From Oscillospiraceae bacterium (GTDB taxonomy: Bacteria; Bacillota; Clostridia; Oscillospirales; Ruminococcaceae): DNA of 64,000 nt. The position numbers and the translations under genes were made by a program. The notes below the pieces were generated by a model. The model did not search any database. It saw only the letters and a program-made list of their open reading frames with translations, and had not been told where the DNA came from. The DNA lies in NCBI GenBank assembly GCA_004555865.1, contig SFJO01000006.1, positions 23,928 to 87,927 on the forward strand, read 5' to 3'. Below, in pieces: positions 40,938-49,336 of the stretch (its first letter is position 1; the number at the start of each line of letters is the position of its first letter).

Positions 40938-42197
40938 ATGGGAATGACGATGACTCAGAAGATTCTGGCCGCCCACGCCGGGCTGGACCAGGTAAAGGCC
41001 GGGCAGCTCATCCGCGCAAAGCTGGACGAGGTACTGGGCAACGACATCACCACCCCCGTTGCCATCAACGAGTTCAACAAGGCGGGCTTTACCAGCGTGT
41101 TTGACCGCACCCGCGTAAACATCGTGCTGGACCACTTTGTACCCAACAAGGACATCAAGAGCGCGCAGCAGTCCAAACAGTGCCGCGAATTCGCCAACAA
41201 GTACGACATCCTGAACTTCTTTGACGTGGGCCAGATGGGCATTGAGCACGCTCTGCTGCCCGAGCAGGGCATCGTCACCGCCGGCGACTGCATCATCGGC
41301 GCGGACAGCCACACCTGCACCTACGGCGCGGTGGGCGCGTTCTCCACCGGCGTGGGCAGCACCGACCTGGCCGCCGGCATTGCCACCGGCGAGTGCTGGT
41401 TCAAGGTGCCCAGCGCCATTCGCTTTGTGCTGAAGGGCCAGCTGCGCCCCAACGTGAGCGGCAAGGACGTGATCCTTTCCATCATCGGCCAGATCGGCGT
41501 GGACGGCGCGCTGTACAAGAGCATGGAGTTCACCGGCCCCGGCGTGGCCAGCCTGACCATGGACGACCGCCTGTGCATCTGCAACATGGCCATTGAGGCC
41601 GGCGCCAAGAACGGCATCTTCCCCGTGGACGAGATCACCACCGAATACCTCACCGGCCGCAGTCAGCGGGAATGGACCGTGTACGCCGCCGATGAGGACG
41701 CCGAGTACGAGCAGACCATCGAGATCGACCTCTCCGCTCTGGTGCCCACCGTCAGCTACCCCCACCTGCCCGAGAACACCCATCCCGCCAGCGAGGGCAA
41801 GGACATTGCCATCGACCAGGTGGTCATCGGCAGCTGCACCAACGGCCGCCTCTCCGACATGGAGGCTGCCTACAACATCCTGAAGGGCAAGCACATCGCC
41901 AAGGGCGTGCGCGGCATCATCATTCCCGCCACCATGGCCATCTACAAAGAGTGCATCCGCCGCGGCTGGACCGAGGCCTTCATTGACGCGGGCTGCATCG
42001 TGTCCACGCCCACCTGCGGCCCCTGCCTGGGCGGTTACATGGGCATTCTGGCCGAGGGCGAGCGGTGCGTTTCTACCACCAACCGGAACTTTGTGGGCCG
42101 CATGGGCCATGTGGAGAGCGAGGTCTACCTGGCCAGCCCCGCCACGGCCGCAGCCAGCGCCCTCACCGGCCACATCACCGACCCCACCACCCTGTAA
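40938..42197 (+). CDS. leuC: 3-Isopropylmalate dehydratase large subunit
   Basis: Aconitase-family [4Fe-4S] enzyme that isomerises 2- to 3-isopropylmalate with LeuD. The 419 residues contain [48 protein letters not shown] (first cluster Cys) and [14 protein letters not shown] (the CxxC pair). The size is that of the short LeuC/HacA group. A good AAAGGAGAG precedes the start. It lies between leuA and leuD in the T-box operon. Confidence 0.96.
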   Translation: MGMTMTQKILAAHAGLDQVKAGQLIRAKLDEVLGNDITTPVAINEFNKAGFTSVFDRTRVNIVLDHFVPNKDIKSAQQSKQCREFANKYDILNFFDVGQMGIEHALLPEQGIVTAGDCIIGADSHTCTYGAVGAFSTGVGSTDLAAGIATGECWFKVPSAIRFVLKGQLRPNVSGKDVILSIIGQIGVDGALYKSMEFTGPGVASLTMDDRLCICNMAIEAGAKNGIFPVDEITTEYLTGRSQREWTVYAADEDAEYEQTIEIDLSALVPTVSYPHLPENTHPASEGKDIAIDQVVIGSCTNGRLSDMEAAYNILKGKHIAKGVRGIIIPATMAIYKECIRRGWTEAFIDAGCIVSTPTCGPCLGGYMGILAEGERCVSTTNRNFVGRMGHVESEVYLASPATAAASALTGHITDPTTL

Positions 42198-42217
42198 CGC
42201 CAAAAGGAGAATGCACT

Positions 42218-42700
42218 ATGAACGCACACGGCATTGTACATAAATACCCCGACAACGTGGACACCGATGTCATCATCCCCGCCCGCTACCTGAACACCCC
42301 CAACGCCCAGGAGCTGGCCCGCCACTGCATGGAGGACATTGACGCCGACTTCACCACGCGAGTCAAGCCCGGCGACATTATGGTAGCCGGCTGGAACTTC
42401 GGCTGCGGCTCTTCCCGTGAGCACGCGCCCCTGGCCATCAAGACGGCCGGTGTGAGCTGCGTCATCGCCAAGACCTTCGCCCGCATCTTCTACCGCAACG
42501 CCATCAACATCGGTCTGCCCATTCTGGAGTGCGAGGCCGCCAGCGACGCCATTGCCGCCGGCGATGAGGTGAGCGTGGATTTTGACACCGGCGTGATCAC
42601 CAACCTGACCAAGAACGAGACCTACCAGGCCGAGCCCTTCCCCTCTTTCATTCAGGAGATCATCTCCAAGGGCGGCCTGATGAACAGCCTGAAAGGCTGA
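42218..42700 (+). CDS. leuD: 3-Isopropylmalate dehydratase small subunit
   Basis: Swivelling-domain partner of LeuC. The 160 residues from ATG 42218 start [42 protein letters not shown] carries the substrate-binding Ser-Ser-Arg. The short form goes with the short LeuC. The ribosome site AAAAGGAG lies 20 bases after the leuC stop. Confidence 0.96.
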   Translation: MNAHGIVHKYPDNVDTDVIIPARYLNTPNAQELARHCMEDIDADFTTRVKPGDIMVAGWNFGCGSSREHAPLAIKTAGVSCVIAKTFARIFYRNAINIGLPILECEAASDAIAAGDEVSVDFDTGVITNLTKNETYQAEPFPSFIQEIISKGGLMNSLKG

Positions 42701-42747
42701 ATTGTGTTTTCATTCAAACCTCGAACCATACAAAGGAGTACAAACCC

Positions 42748-43818
42748 ATGAATAAGAACATTGCTGTCATCCGCGGTGACGGCATCGGCCCCGAGATCGT
42801 GGGCCAGGCCATTCGCGTACTGGACAAGATCGCCGAAAAGTACGGCCACACCTTCACCTACACCGAGGTGGACATGGGCGGCTGCGCCATTGACAAGTGG
42901 GGCGAGCCTCTGCCTCAGGCCCAGCTGGACAAGTGCCTGGCCAGCGACAGTGTGCTGCTCGGCGCCGTGGGCGGCCCCAAGTGGGAAGGCATGGAGGGTT
43001 CCAAGCGCCCGGAACGCGGCCTGCTGAATCTGCGCTCCGGCATGGGCCTGTATGCCAACAACCGCCCCGCCAAGCTGTGGCCCCAGCTGGCCGACGCCAG
43101 CCCTCTGAAGCCCTCCATCGTGGCCAAGGGCATCGACTTCATCGTGGTGCGTGAGCTTATCGGCGGCGTGTACTTCGGCGAGCACAAGACCGAGACCGTC
43201 AACGGCGAGAAGGTTGCCACCGACATCATGCCCTATTCGGAGCATGAGATTGAGCGCATCGGCCGCATTGGCTTTGAAACTGCCATGAAGCGCCGCAAGA
43301 AGCTGTGCTGCGTGGATAAGGCCAACGTGCTGGACACCAGCCGCCTGTGGCGCGCTGTGATGCATCGTCTGCAGGCCGAGTACCCCGAGGTGGAGTACAG
43401 CGAAATGTTCGTGGACAATGCCGCCATGCAGATCTGCAAAGACCCCAGCCAGTTCGATGTGATCGTCACCGAAAATATGTTCGGCGACATTCTGTCCGAT
43501 GAGGCCAGCATGATCACCGGCAGCATCGGCATGATCCCCTCTTCCAGCCTGGGTGCAGGCACCTGCGGCCTGTATGAGCCCATCCACGGCTCCGCCCCCG
43601 ACATCGCAGGCCAGAACAAGGCCAACCCCATCGGCACCATTCTGGCCGCCGCCATGATGCTGAAGTACAGCTTCGACATGGATGAGGAAGCCGCCGCTGT
43701 GGAGGCCGCCGTGAACCGTGTGCTGGACAAGGGCCTGCGCACCGGCGACTGCATGGCCGAGGGCTGCACCCTGGTCACCTGCACCGGCATGGGCGACGCC
43801 GTTCTGGCCGAGCTGTAA
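42748..43818 (+). CDS. leuB: 3-Isopropylmalate dehydrogenase
   Basis: NAD-dependent oxidative decarboxylation to 2-ketoisocaproate. The 356 residues have IRGDGIGPEIVGQAI at the start, LLGAVGGPKW, the RSGMGLYANNRPA region (usual LRxxLxLxxNxRP), DFIVVRELIGGVYFG, DKANVLDTSRLWR, and DILSDEASMITGSIGMIPSSSLG with the metal aspartates. It is the last leu gene; ilv genes and an aminotransferase are not next to it. Confidence 0.97.
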   Translation: MNKNIAVIRGDGIGPEIVGQAIRVLDKIAEKYGHTFTYTEVDMGGCAIDKWGEPLPQAQLDKCLASDSVLLGAVGGPKWEGMEGSKRPERGLLNLRSGMGLYANNRPAKLWPQLADASPLKPSIVAKGIDFIVVRELIGGVYFGEHKTETVNGEKVATDIMPYSEHEIERIGRIGFETAMKRRKKLCCVDKANVLDTSRLWRAVMHRLQAEYPEVEYSEMFVDNAAMQICKDPSQFDVIVTENMFGDILSDEASMITGSIGMIPSSSLGAGTCGLYEPIHGSAPDIAGQNKANPIGTILAAAMMLKYSFDMDEEAAAVEAAVNRVLDKGLRTGDCMAEGCTLVTCTGMGDAVLAEL

Positions 43819-43853
43819 GCCGTAGTTGAATCCATACCCCTGCGCCGATTCAA

Positions 43854-43895
43854 GAGGGACGCACCGCTTTTTGCGGCGGTGTGTCCCTCTTTTTG
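43854..43895 (+). terminator. Terminator of the leu operon
   Basis: GAGGGACgcACCGC pairs with GCGGTgtGTCCCTC (43854-43889), followed by TTTTTG. Confidence 0.9.
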
Positions 43896-44170
43896 TTGTC
43901 TCGGCATTGCTGCCATTTGACCGTGCTGCCGCAGGCGGAAAATCTTCAATCTCCCCTTGTTCAGCGGCCTTTTAGAACGCGGCTTTGGTTCCCCATCGCA
44001 CGCCTATTTCGTATATTCATGCAAATTTATGAATCTTTATGCGTTTTTCTTCCATATTGCTCGTTTTTGCATAATTATTCTTAAGTTATATCCAATCGTC
44101 CTGATTTGCTTTTTCATTTTGCGATTTGCGTTTTGCAAATCGGTATCTTTCACGAATTTCATAGAATTTC
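43896..44170. other. AT-rich spacer upstream of the cupin operon
   Basis: About 275 bases markedly richer in A and T than the genes around it, without a credible gene; a 77-codon frame (43957-44190) is just T-rich sequence with no ribosome site. It contains two inverted repeats, ATTCAT/ATGAAT (44015-44034) and CGATTTGC/GCAAATCG (44122-44142), the latter about 30 bases upstream of the promoter. Confidence 0.55.
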
Positions 44171-44199
44171 TTGCCATTTCATTTTTTTGAATGTATAAT
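44171..44199 (+). promoter_or_regulatory. Promoter of the cupin/DUF1537 operon
   Basis: TTGCCA (44171-44176), 17-base spacer, TATAAT (44194-44199). The segment TTGAATGTATAAT recurs exactly at the promoter of the BKACE operon (51542-51554). Confidence 0.75.
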
Positions 44200-44211
44200 A
44201 TAGTCAAATTC

Positions 44212-44227
44212 TAAAGGTAGGATGTTT
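44212..44227 (+). promoter_or_regulatory. Shared motif, site 1 (candidate GntR operator)
   Basis: TAAAGGTAGGATGTTT, at about +6 to +21 of the cupin operon transcript. AAGGTAGGATGTT is identical to the site upstream of the BKACE gene and close to AAACATAGGATGTAT and AAACATATGATGTTC at the other two sites. Confidence 0.55.
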
Positions 44228-44294
44228 AGTACCTGCAAAATCTCACGATTTCCTGCCTACATCGCAAAAGAAATCCGGAAAGGTGGAACCTCAG

Positions 44295-44648
44295 ATGTTG
44301 TACAAAAAAGCTGCCGAAATGATGCCCACCCCCATTCCCAACTGCATGGGCGGCGAAGGCACGGTTATGATGGAGCGCCTGCTGGATGCCCCCGCCGAAA
44401 TGCTGGGCAAGGGGCGTGCCTATGTGCGCCATACGCTGGCCCCGGGGGTCAGCATCGGCAAGCACACTCACGAGCATGAAATGGAAAGCATGGTCATTGT
44501 AAAAGGCCGCGCCCGCCACATCATCAACGGTGAGGAGCAGCTGCTGGAGGCCGGCGACCTCATCGCTGCCCTGCCCGGCGACACCCACCAGATCGCCTGC
44601 CTGGGGGAGGAGCCTCTGGTTCTGATCGCTCAGGTATTGTATGAATAA
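44295..44648 (+). CDS. Small cupin-domain protein
   Basis: 117 residues forming one cupin barrel. GKHTHEHEMESMVIVKGRA (first motif, with His and Glu metal ligands) and PGDTHQIAC (second motif His) suggest a bound divalent metal. Function could be a sugar-acid isomerase, a decarboxylase helper or a binding protein; sequence alone does not decide. The ATG at 44295 has AAAGGTGG eight bases upstream. The DUF1537 kinase gene follows 12 bases later, so a role in the same pathway is likely. Confidence 0.8.
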   Translation: MLYKKAAEMMPTPIPNCMGGEGTVMMERLLDAPAEMLGKGRAYVRHTLAPGVSIGKHTHEHEMESMVIVKGRARHIINGEEQLLEAGDLIAALPGDTHQIACLGEEPLVLIAQVLYE

Positions 44649-44660
44649 GGAGGAAGCCCC

Positions 44661-46088
44661 ATGGAACAGCCCTGCAGCGCCAGCGTACTGGCGCAGTATC
44701 CTCAGCCGGACACCGCCCGCCTGAGTGCCGCTCTGGCCGCCGAAGCCGATGCAAATCAGCGCAAGATCATTGTGCTGGACGACGACCCCACCGGCGTGCA
44801 GACGGTACACGACATTTTTGTTTATACGGATTGGAGCATTGAAAGCCTGCGCAAGGGCTTCGCTGCGCCGGAAAAGCTCTTTTTCATCCTCACCAACAGC
44901 CGCGGCTTCACTGTGGCGGAAACCACCAAAGCACACATTGAAATTGCCGAGAACGTGGATCAGGTTGCCCAGGAATTCGGTATGGATTACCTGATCATCA
45001 GCCGGGGCGACTCCACCCTGCGGGGGCATTATCCGCTGGAAACCGACCTTCTGCGTCAGGTGGCCGAGAAAAAAGGCGGCTTTTCCATGGACGGCGAGAT
45101 CCTGTGCCCCTACTTCAAGGAGGGCGGCCGCTTTACGCTGAACAACGTTCATTATGTGCGCTATGGGGATGAACTGGTCCCCTGCGGCCAGACCGAATTC
45201 GCCAAAGACGAGACCTTCGGCTACACTTCCAGCAATCTGTGCGATTACATTGAGGAGAAAACTGCTGGAAAATTCCGCGCCGGAGATGTTACCTGCATCC
45301 CGCTGGAAAGCCTGCGCGCCCTGGACTTTGACGGCATCGAGGCCCAGCTGCTGGCGGTGCACGATTTCGGCAAGGTTGTTGTGAACGCGGTGGAGGACTG
45401 CGACGTGCAGGCCTTTGCCGTGGCGCTGTACCGCGCCATGGCCAAGGGGCGGCACTTCACCATCCGCTGCGCTGCGGCGCTGGTCAAGGCCATCGGCAAC
45501 ATTTCCAGCCAGCCCCTGCTGCGTCGGGAGCAGATGGTCACCCTGAAAAACTCCGCCGGGGGCATTATCGTGGTGGGCAGCCACACCAAAAAGACCACCG
45601 CTCAGCTGGAAGAGCTGAAAAAAGTCTCCGGCATTGAATTCATCGAGATGGACAGCGACAAAGTTCTGGTTCCCGGCGCGCTGGAACAGGAGGCCGCCTC
45701 CATCATCGAACGGTGTGCCCGGCTCATTCAGCAGGGCGTGACCTGCTGCGTTTCCACCAAGCGCACCGTGCTCACCCTGCCAGACGACACCCCCGAGGCG
45801 GCGCTGGTTCGCAGCGTGGCCATCAGTGATGCGTTGCAAAGCTGCGTGGGCAAGCTACCGGTCACACCCGCGTTTGTGGTGGCCAAAGGCGGCATTACCA
45901 GCAGCGATGTGGGTGTAAAGGCGCTGCGGGTTCAGTGCGCCCGGGTGCTGGGCCAGATTCGCCCCGGCATCCCCGTCTGGCAGACCGGGCCGGAAAGCCT
46001 CTTCCCTGGTACCCCCTATGTGATTTTCCCCGGCAACGTGGGTGAAATGTCCACCCTGCGGGAGGCCATCGAGATCCTGCTGGGCTAA
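44661..46088 (+). CDS. DUF1537 four-carbon acid sugar kinase family protein
   Basis: Members phosphorylate four-carbon sugar acids such as D-threonate, L-erythronate or 3-oxo-tetronate, as shown for the DtnK/OtnK group. The 475 residues have the N-terminal DUF1537 domain with IVLDDDPTGVQTVHD, LTNSRGF, SRGDSTLRGHYPLE and YFKEGGRFT. The C-terminal nucleotide-binding domain has VVGSHTKKTTAQLE, FVVAKGGITSSDVG and FPGNVGE. The pathway partners PdxA2, OtnI or a tetronate dehydrogenase are not adjacent. It forms an operon with the cupin gene and ends in a terminator. The exact substrate is unknown. Confidence 0.88.
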   Translation: MEQPCSASVLAQYPQPDTARLSAALAAEADANQRKIIVLDDDPTGVQTVHDIFVYTDWSIESLRKGFAAPEKLFFILTNSRGFTVAETTKAHIEIAENVDQVAQEFGMDYLIISRGDSTLRGHYPLETDLLRQVAEKKGGFSMDGEILCPYFKEGGRFTLNNVHYVRYGDELVPCGQTEFAKDETFGYTSSNLCDYIEEKTAGKFRAGDVTCIPLESLRALDFDGIEAQLLAVHDFGKVVVNAVEDCDVQAFAVALYRAMAKGRHFTIRCAAALVKAIGNISSQPLLRREQMVTLKNSAGGIIVVGSHTKKTTAQLEELKKVSGIEFIEMDSDKVLVPGALEQEAASIIERCARLIQQGVTCCVSTKRTVLTLPDDTPEAALVRSVAISDALQSCVGKLPVTPAFVVAKGGITSSDVGVKALRVQCARVLGQIRPGIPVWQTGPESLFPGTPYVIFPGNVGEMSTLREAIEILLG

Positions 46089-46124
46089 GCGGTGCAACGC
46101 GCTGTTCAATTCACATTGCATAAA

Positions 46125-46169
46125 AACCACGGCTTGAGATATTTTTCATCTCAAGCCGTGGTTCTTTTT
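46125..46169. terminator. Terminator after the DUF1537 gene
   Basis: AACCACGGCTTGAGAT/ATCTCAAGCCGTGGTT (46125-46163), a perfect 16-base stem with T-rich flanks on both strands. It can serve the plus-strand kinase operon and the convergent minus-strand membrane protein gene. Confidence 0.9.
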
Positions 46170-46225
46170 GTTTTCTTTATCACGCCCGATGCACCCGGTG
46201 CAGTTTCATACGGCCGCACACCGGT

Positions 46226-46525
46226 TTACTTCTTTTTTCCTTTGGAGCCCGGTTTCTGCTTCCACAATTTGCCCAGTGCCGAAGCCAGATACAGGCAGTA
46301 GCAGCCGATCAGCACCAAAAGGATCATCACGCCGCTGTCAATGGTCACCACGCCGGCCCGGGCACCGGAGAGGTAAAACGCAATGAGCGCAATGCCTCCC
46401 ACCAGCCACAGCGTACTGGACGTAACGGCTTTGCGCCAGGCGGCTTCCGGGTCCAGGGGCGCAGACTGAAGCTTTGCACTGCGCGCCTTCTTTTTCCAAT
46501 AATTGTCGCTCTGAAATAAGCCCAT
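46226..46525 (-). CDS. Small membrane protein of unknown function
   Basis: 99 residues from ATG 46525 (MGLFQSDNYWKKKARS) with two membrane segments (about 38-56 and 62-82) and a basic tail ending KGKKK. I recognise no family. The ribosome site AAAAGGGGAAG lies close upstream. It is alone on the minus strand, convergent with the DUF1537 kinase and divergent from the racemase/TRAP genes, and its link to either is not clear. Confidence 0.65.
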   Translation of the reverse strand: MGLFQSDNYWKKKARSAKLQSAPLDPEAAWRKAVTSSTLWLVGGIALIAFYLSGARAGVVTIDSGVMILLVLIGCYCLYLASALGKLWKQKPGSKGKKK

Positions 46526-46804
46526 ATGCTTCCCCTTTTTACAGTTTTTTCGTTTTGTCCTGCCGTCTTTCACAGGAGCCGCGTTTCCAATTGAATCTCA
46601 TCATACTACATCCGGCCGGTGGGCCGCAAGGCTTCCTGGCTGCATTCCGCAGATTTTCCTATGCTTTGACTTGTTTTCATAGGATGTTCTCCGTAAAATT
46701 TCAGATTTTTTCCGTTTTCTGTCCGACGTTTGTGCAGAACGCCTAATTTTATAGAAAAATATCGGCTTTTTACCAGTTTACTTTTCCCGGCCAAAAGAGT
46801 ACTC
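46526..46804. other. Upstream region of the racemase/TRAP operon and of the small membrane protein
   Basis: AT-rich divergent spacer of about 280 bases. No credible gene. No strong consensus promoter was found for either direction; a TATAGAAAAATAT stretch lies at 46751-46762. Confidence 0.5.
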
Positions 46805-46861
46805 TAAACATAGGATGTATCAGCAAAATAAAGCGAGACTTCCATGTAAGATGGGATGTAT
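46805..46861 (+). promoter_or_regulatory. Shared motif, site 2 (candidate GntR operator) upstream of the racemase/TRAP genes
   Basis: TAAACATAGGATGTAT (46805-46820), in which ACAT-AGG-ATGT is a short dyad, with the half GGATGTAT repeated at 46854-46861. It lies 60-115 bases before the racemase-family gene. Confidence 0.55.
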
Positions 46862-46919
46862 AAAGCATTCATTTCTCGTTTCTTTTGCGGCGGAACACCA
46901 AAAGGAGGAATCACCTTTT

Positions 46920-47591
46920 ATGAAAGTTGGTCTGATTTATACCAGCACCACTCCGGAGCTGATCGAGCTGGTGGAGCAGGAAGTGAAAAAGCAGCTTGGC
47001 GAGGACGTTGAGCTGTATAGCCTGCAGGACCCCAGCGTTCTGGCGGATGTGCGCGAGGCCGGTTACGTAACCACCGCCCCCGCCGCCCGGCTGATCGGCA
47101 TGTACATGAAGGCGGCCGAGGAAGGCGTGGACGCCATGCTGAACCTGTGCAGCAGCGTCGGTGAAGTGGCCGACAGCGTACAGGATGTGGCCAAGTACAT
47201 CGGCGTTCCCATCGTTCGCGTGGACGAGGAGATGTGCCGTGAGGCCGTCCGCAAGGGCCAGCGCATCGGCGTAATGGCCACCCTGTCCACCACCCTGGAG
47301 CCCACCAAGGGCACCATTCTGCGGATGGCCCGCGAGTGCGGCAAGCACGTGGAACTGGTGGACTGCCTGGTGGACGGCGCATTCGGCCTGGATCAGGATC
47401 AGTTCAAGGCCCGCATGACGGAAATGGCCGCTACCATCGCCGACCAGGTGGATGTGATCGTCTTTGCGCAGGGCAGCATGGCCTACTGTGAAGAGTACAT
47501 CGCCGAGAAGTTTGGCAAGGTCGTGCTCAGCAGCCCCCGCTTCGGCGCCGCCGAACTGAAGAAGGCCCTGGAAAAGAAGGGCACCATCTAA
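46920..47591 (+). CDS. Asp/Glu/hydantoin racemase-superfamily protein with one of the two usual cysteines
   Basis: 223 residues in two similar lobes. The first catalytic-cysteine position is present (Cys77 in LNLCSSVGE). In the second lobe the segment that normally carries the partner cysteine reads VFAQGSMAYC: Gly185-Ser186 stand where Cys is expected and Cys190 lies four residues on. Two-cysteine members racemise amino acids or hydantoins; arylmalonate decarboxylase and maleate isomerase are non-racemase relatives. Racemisation is therefore not assured. It begins after AAAGGAGGAA and runs into the TRAP genes with a 72-base gap, so it may process the imported acid. Confidence 0.8.
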   Translation: MKVGLIYTSTTPELIELVEQEVKKQLGEDVELYSLQDPSVLADVREAGYVTTAPAARLIGMYMKAAEEGVDAMLNLCSSVGEVADSVQDVAKYIGVPIVRVDEEMCREAVRKGQRIGVMATLSTTLEPTKGTILRMARECGKHVELVDCLVDGAFGLDQDQFKARMTEMAATIADQVDVIVFAQGSMAYCEEYIAEKFGKVVLSSPRFGAAELKKALEKKGTI

Positions 47592-47663
47592 ACCCGATTG
47601 AACCCGGCAGGGAACGCCGGGAAATCAATAGACACAATAACACTTAGGAAAAAGGAGATCATT

Positions 47664-48707
47664 ATGAAAAAGGCACTTGCACTTGCGCTGGCCGCAGTTA
47701 TGACCTTTAGTCTGGCTGCCTGCGGCGGCTCCGCATCCTCCGCTCCTGCTTCTTCGGGCGACAGCAGCTCCGCCGCTGAGACCCCCGCCAGCAGCGTCAC
47801 CCTGAAGCTGGGCTTCTCCACCAACGAGGAAGACCCCCGTGCTCTGGGCGCCAAGCAGTTCAAAGAAGAGGTCGAGTCCAAGACCAACGGCGCCGTGACC
47901 GTGCAGCTGTACCCCTCCGGCCAGTTGGGCGGTGACGCCGACCTGATCAACTCCATCGCTCTGGATTCCGGCACGGTGGACATCATCATCACCGACGCTT
48001 CCAACTTTGCCACCTACGAGCCGAAGATGGGCATCTCCGCTCTGCCCTTCCAGTTCTCCGATTTTGACGAAGCCTGGGCCTTTATGGACAGCGACGTTGA
48101 GGCCGCTGCCGAGGAAGGCCTGCTGAGCCAGAATATGCGCGTGTTGGCCCACTACTGCAACGGTTTCCGCTGCGTGACCAACTCCAAGGGTCCCATCGAG
48201 ACCCCCGACGACATGAAGGGTCTGCTGATCCGTACCCCCGAGAACCCCGTGATCATGGCCACCATGACCGCTCTGGGTGCCAACCCCCAGCCTCTGAGCT
48301 TCTCTGAGCTGTATCAGGCCCTCCAGCAGAAGACCTACGACGCCCAGGAGAACCCCATCCCCGTTATCTACAACAACAACCTGTATGAGGTTCAGGAATA
48401 CCTGAGCGTCACCAACCACATCTACTCCGGCATGTGCTTCACCATCGCTGAAAGCAGCTGGAACAAGCTGAGTGCCGATCAGCAGGCCATCGTTGAGGCC
48501 GCCGCGAAGGCTTCCGCCGATTACGACCGTCAGCTAAACAAAGAGCAGACCGAGAGCCTGGTCGCCAGCCTGGAAGAGAAAGGCATGAAGATCAACAACC
48601 CCGATCTGGCTCCCTTTGCCGAGGCAACCACTTCCGTGCTGACCGACAACGCTTCCACCTACGGCGATCTGCTGGATCAGCTGAACTCCTGGAAGGCCGA
48701 GCGTTGA
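47664..48707 (+). CDS. dctP: TRAP transporter solute-binding protein DctP
   Basis: Binds a small carboxylate outside the cell for Na+-driven uptake by DctQM. The 347 residues have a lipoprotein signal with lipobox LAACGG (Cys about 20), a Ser/Ala-rich linker and a DctP domain starting SSVTLKLGFSTNEEDPRALG. The specificity region contains IRTPENPVIMATMTALGANPQPLSFSE, with the conserved Arg that pairs with the ligand carboxylate (LLIRTPEN). Ligand identity is not evident. It follows the racemase-family gene and precedes a strong hairpin that separates it from dctQ. Confidence 0.95.
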   Translation: MKKALALALAAVMTFSLAACGGSASSAPASSGDSSSAAETPASSVTLKLGFSTNEEDPRALGAKQFKEEVESKTNGAVTVQLYPSGQLGGDADLINSIALDSGTVDIIITDASNFATYEPKMGISALPFQFSDFDEAWAFMDSDVEAAAEEGLLSQNMRVLAHYCNGFRCVTNSKGPIETPDDMKGLLIRTPENPVIMATMTALGANPQPLSFSELYQALQQKTYDAQENPIPVIYNNNLYEVQEYLSVTNHIYSGMCFTIAESSWNKLSADQQAIVEAAAKASADYDRQLNKEQTESLVASLEEKGMKINNPDLAPFAEATTSVLTDNASTYGDLLDQLNSWKAER

Positions 48708-48747
48708 GTTGTTTCCCATCTGAATCAGTCTCCAACGCAAACATCGT

Positions 48748-48780
48748 GGGGCGGAGGGATTTGCCCTCCGCCCCCTTTTA
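48748..48780 (+). terminator. Hairpin between dctP and dctQ
   Basis: GGGGCGGAGGG/CCCTCCGCCCC, 11-base stem with a five-base loop (48748-48774), followed by CTTTTATT. Probably a partial terminator or 3' stabiliser giving more binding protein than membrane subunits. Confidence 0.8.
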
Positions 48781-48841
48781 TTGGAAAACACAAGTTTTTC
48801 AAGTTCTTTGTCAGAGTAACTAGTCCGAAAGGAGCAAATTT

Positions 48842-49336
48842 GTGAAGAAGTTACAGCAAACGATGGATAAGATCACCACGCTGATCTCCTCCATCCTGTG
48901 CGCAGCGATGATGATCATCCTGTTCGCCAATGTGGTGCTGCGCCTGATTCCCAATGTAGGCGGTTTCAAATGGTACATGGAGAGCAGCCAGTACCTGAAT
49001 GTCTGGTCCATGCTCATTGCCTGCATCGGCATCAACGCCATGGGCACCAACCTGCGCGTGGAAGTGGTGGATTCCATCTTCGGCAAAATCGCGCTGGGCA
49101 AAAAGCTGGTCGTGCTCATCCGCGATGTGTTCATCATCCTGTTCTATGCGCTGGTCACCTATTCCGGCTGGCAGCTGTGCACCCGCGCCAAGCAGGCTGT
49201 TTCCACCATGCCTCAGTTTACCATGGGCCAGGTGTACACCATCTTCCCCATTGCCGGTGTGATCTGCATCCTCGGTGCTGTGGTCAATCTGATCGTTGAA
49301 CTCACTGAAAAATCGGAAGGAGGCGACAAGGAATGA
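48842..49336 (+). CDS. dctQ: TRAP transporter small membrane subunit DctQ
   Basis: 164 residues with four membrane helices, the DctQ fold; FKWYMESSQYLNVWSMLIACIGINAMG spans the second and third helices. The start is GTG 48842 with GAAAGGAG upstream. Its stop overlaps the dctM start by four bases. Confidence 0.92.
   Translation: MKKLQQTMDKITTLISSILCAAMMIILFANVVLRLIPNVGGFKWYMESSQYLNVWSMLIACIGINAMGTNLRVEVVDSIFGKIALGKKLVVLIRDVFIILFYALVTYSGWQLCTRAKQAVSTMPQFTMGQVYTIFPIAGVICILGAVVNLIVELTEKSEGGDKE

Noticed and set aside
43957..44190. 77-codon hydrophobic open frame in the AT-rich spacer
   Set aside because: No ribosome binding site; the hydrophobic residues simply reflect T-rich DNA. It overlaps the promoter of the cupin operon.
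46815..46919. N-terminal extension of the racemase-family protein
   Set aside because: It would start inside the candidate operator; the ATG at 46920 has AAAGGAGG and begins exactly at the first beta strand.
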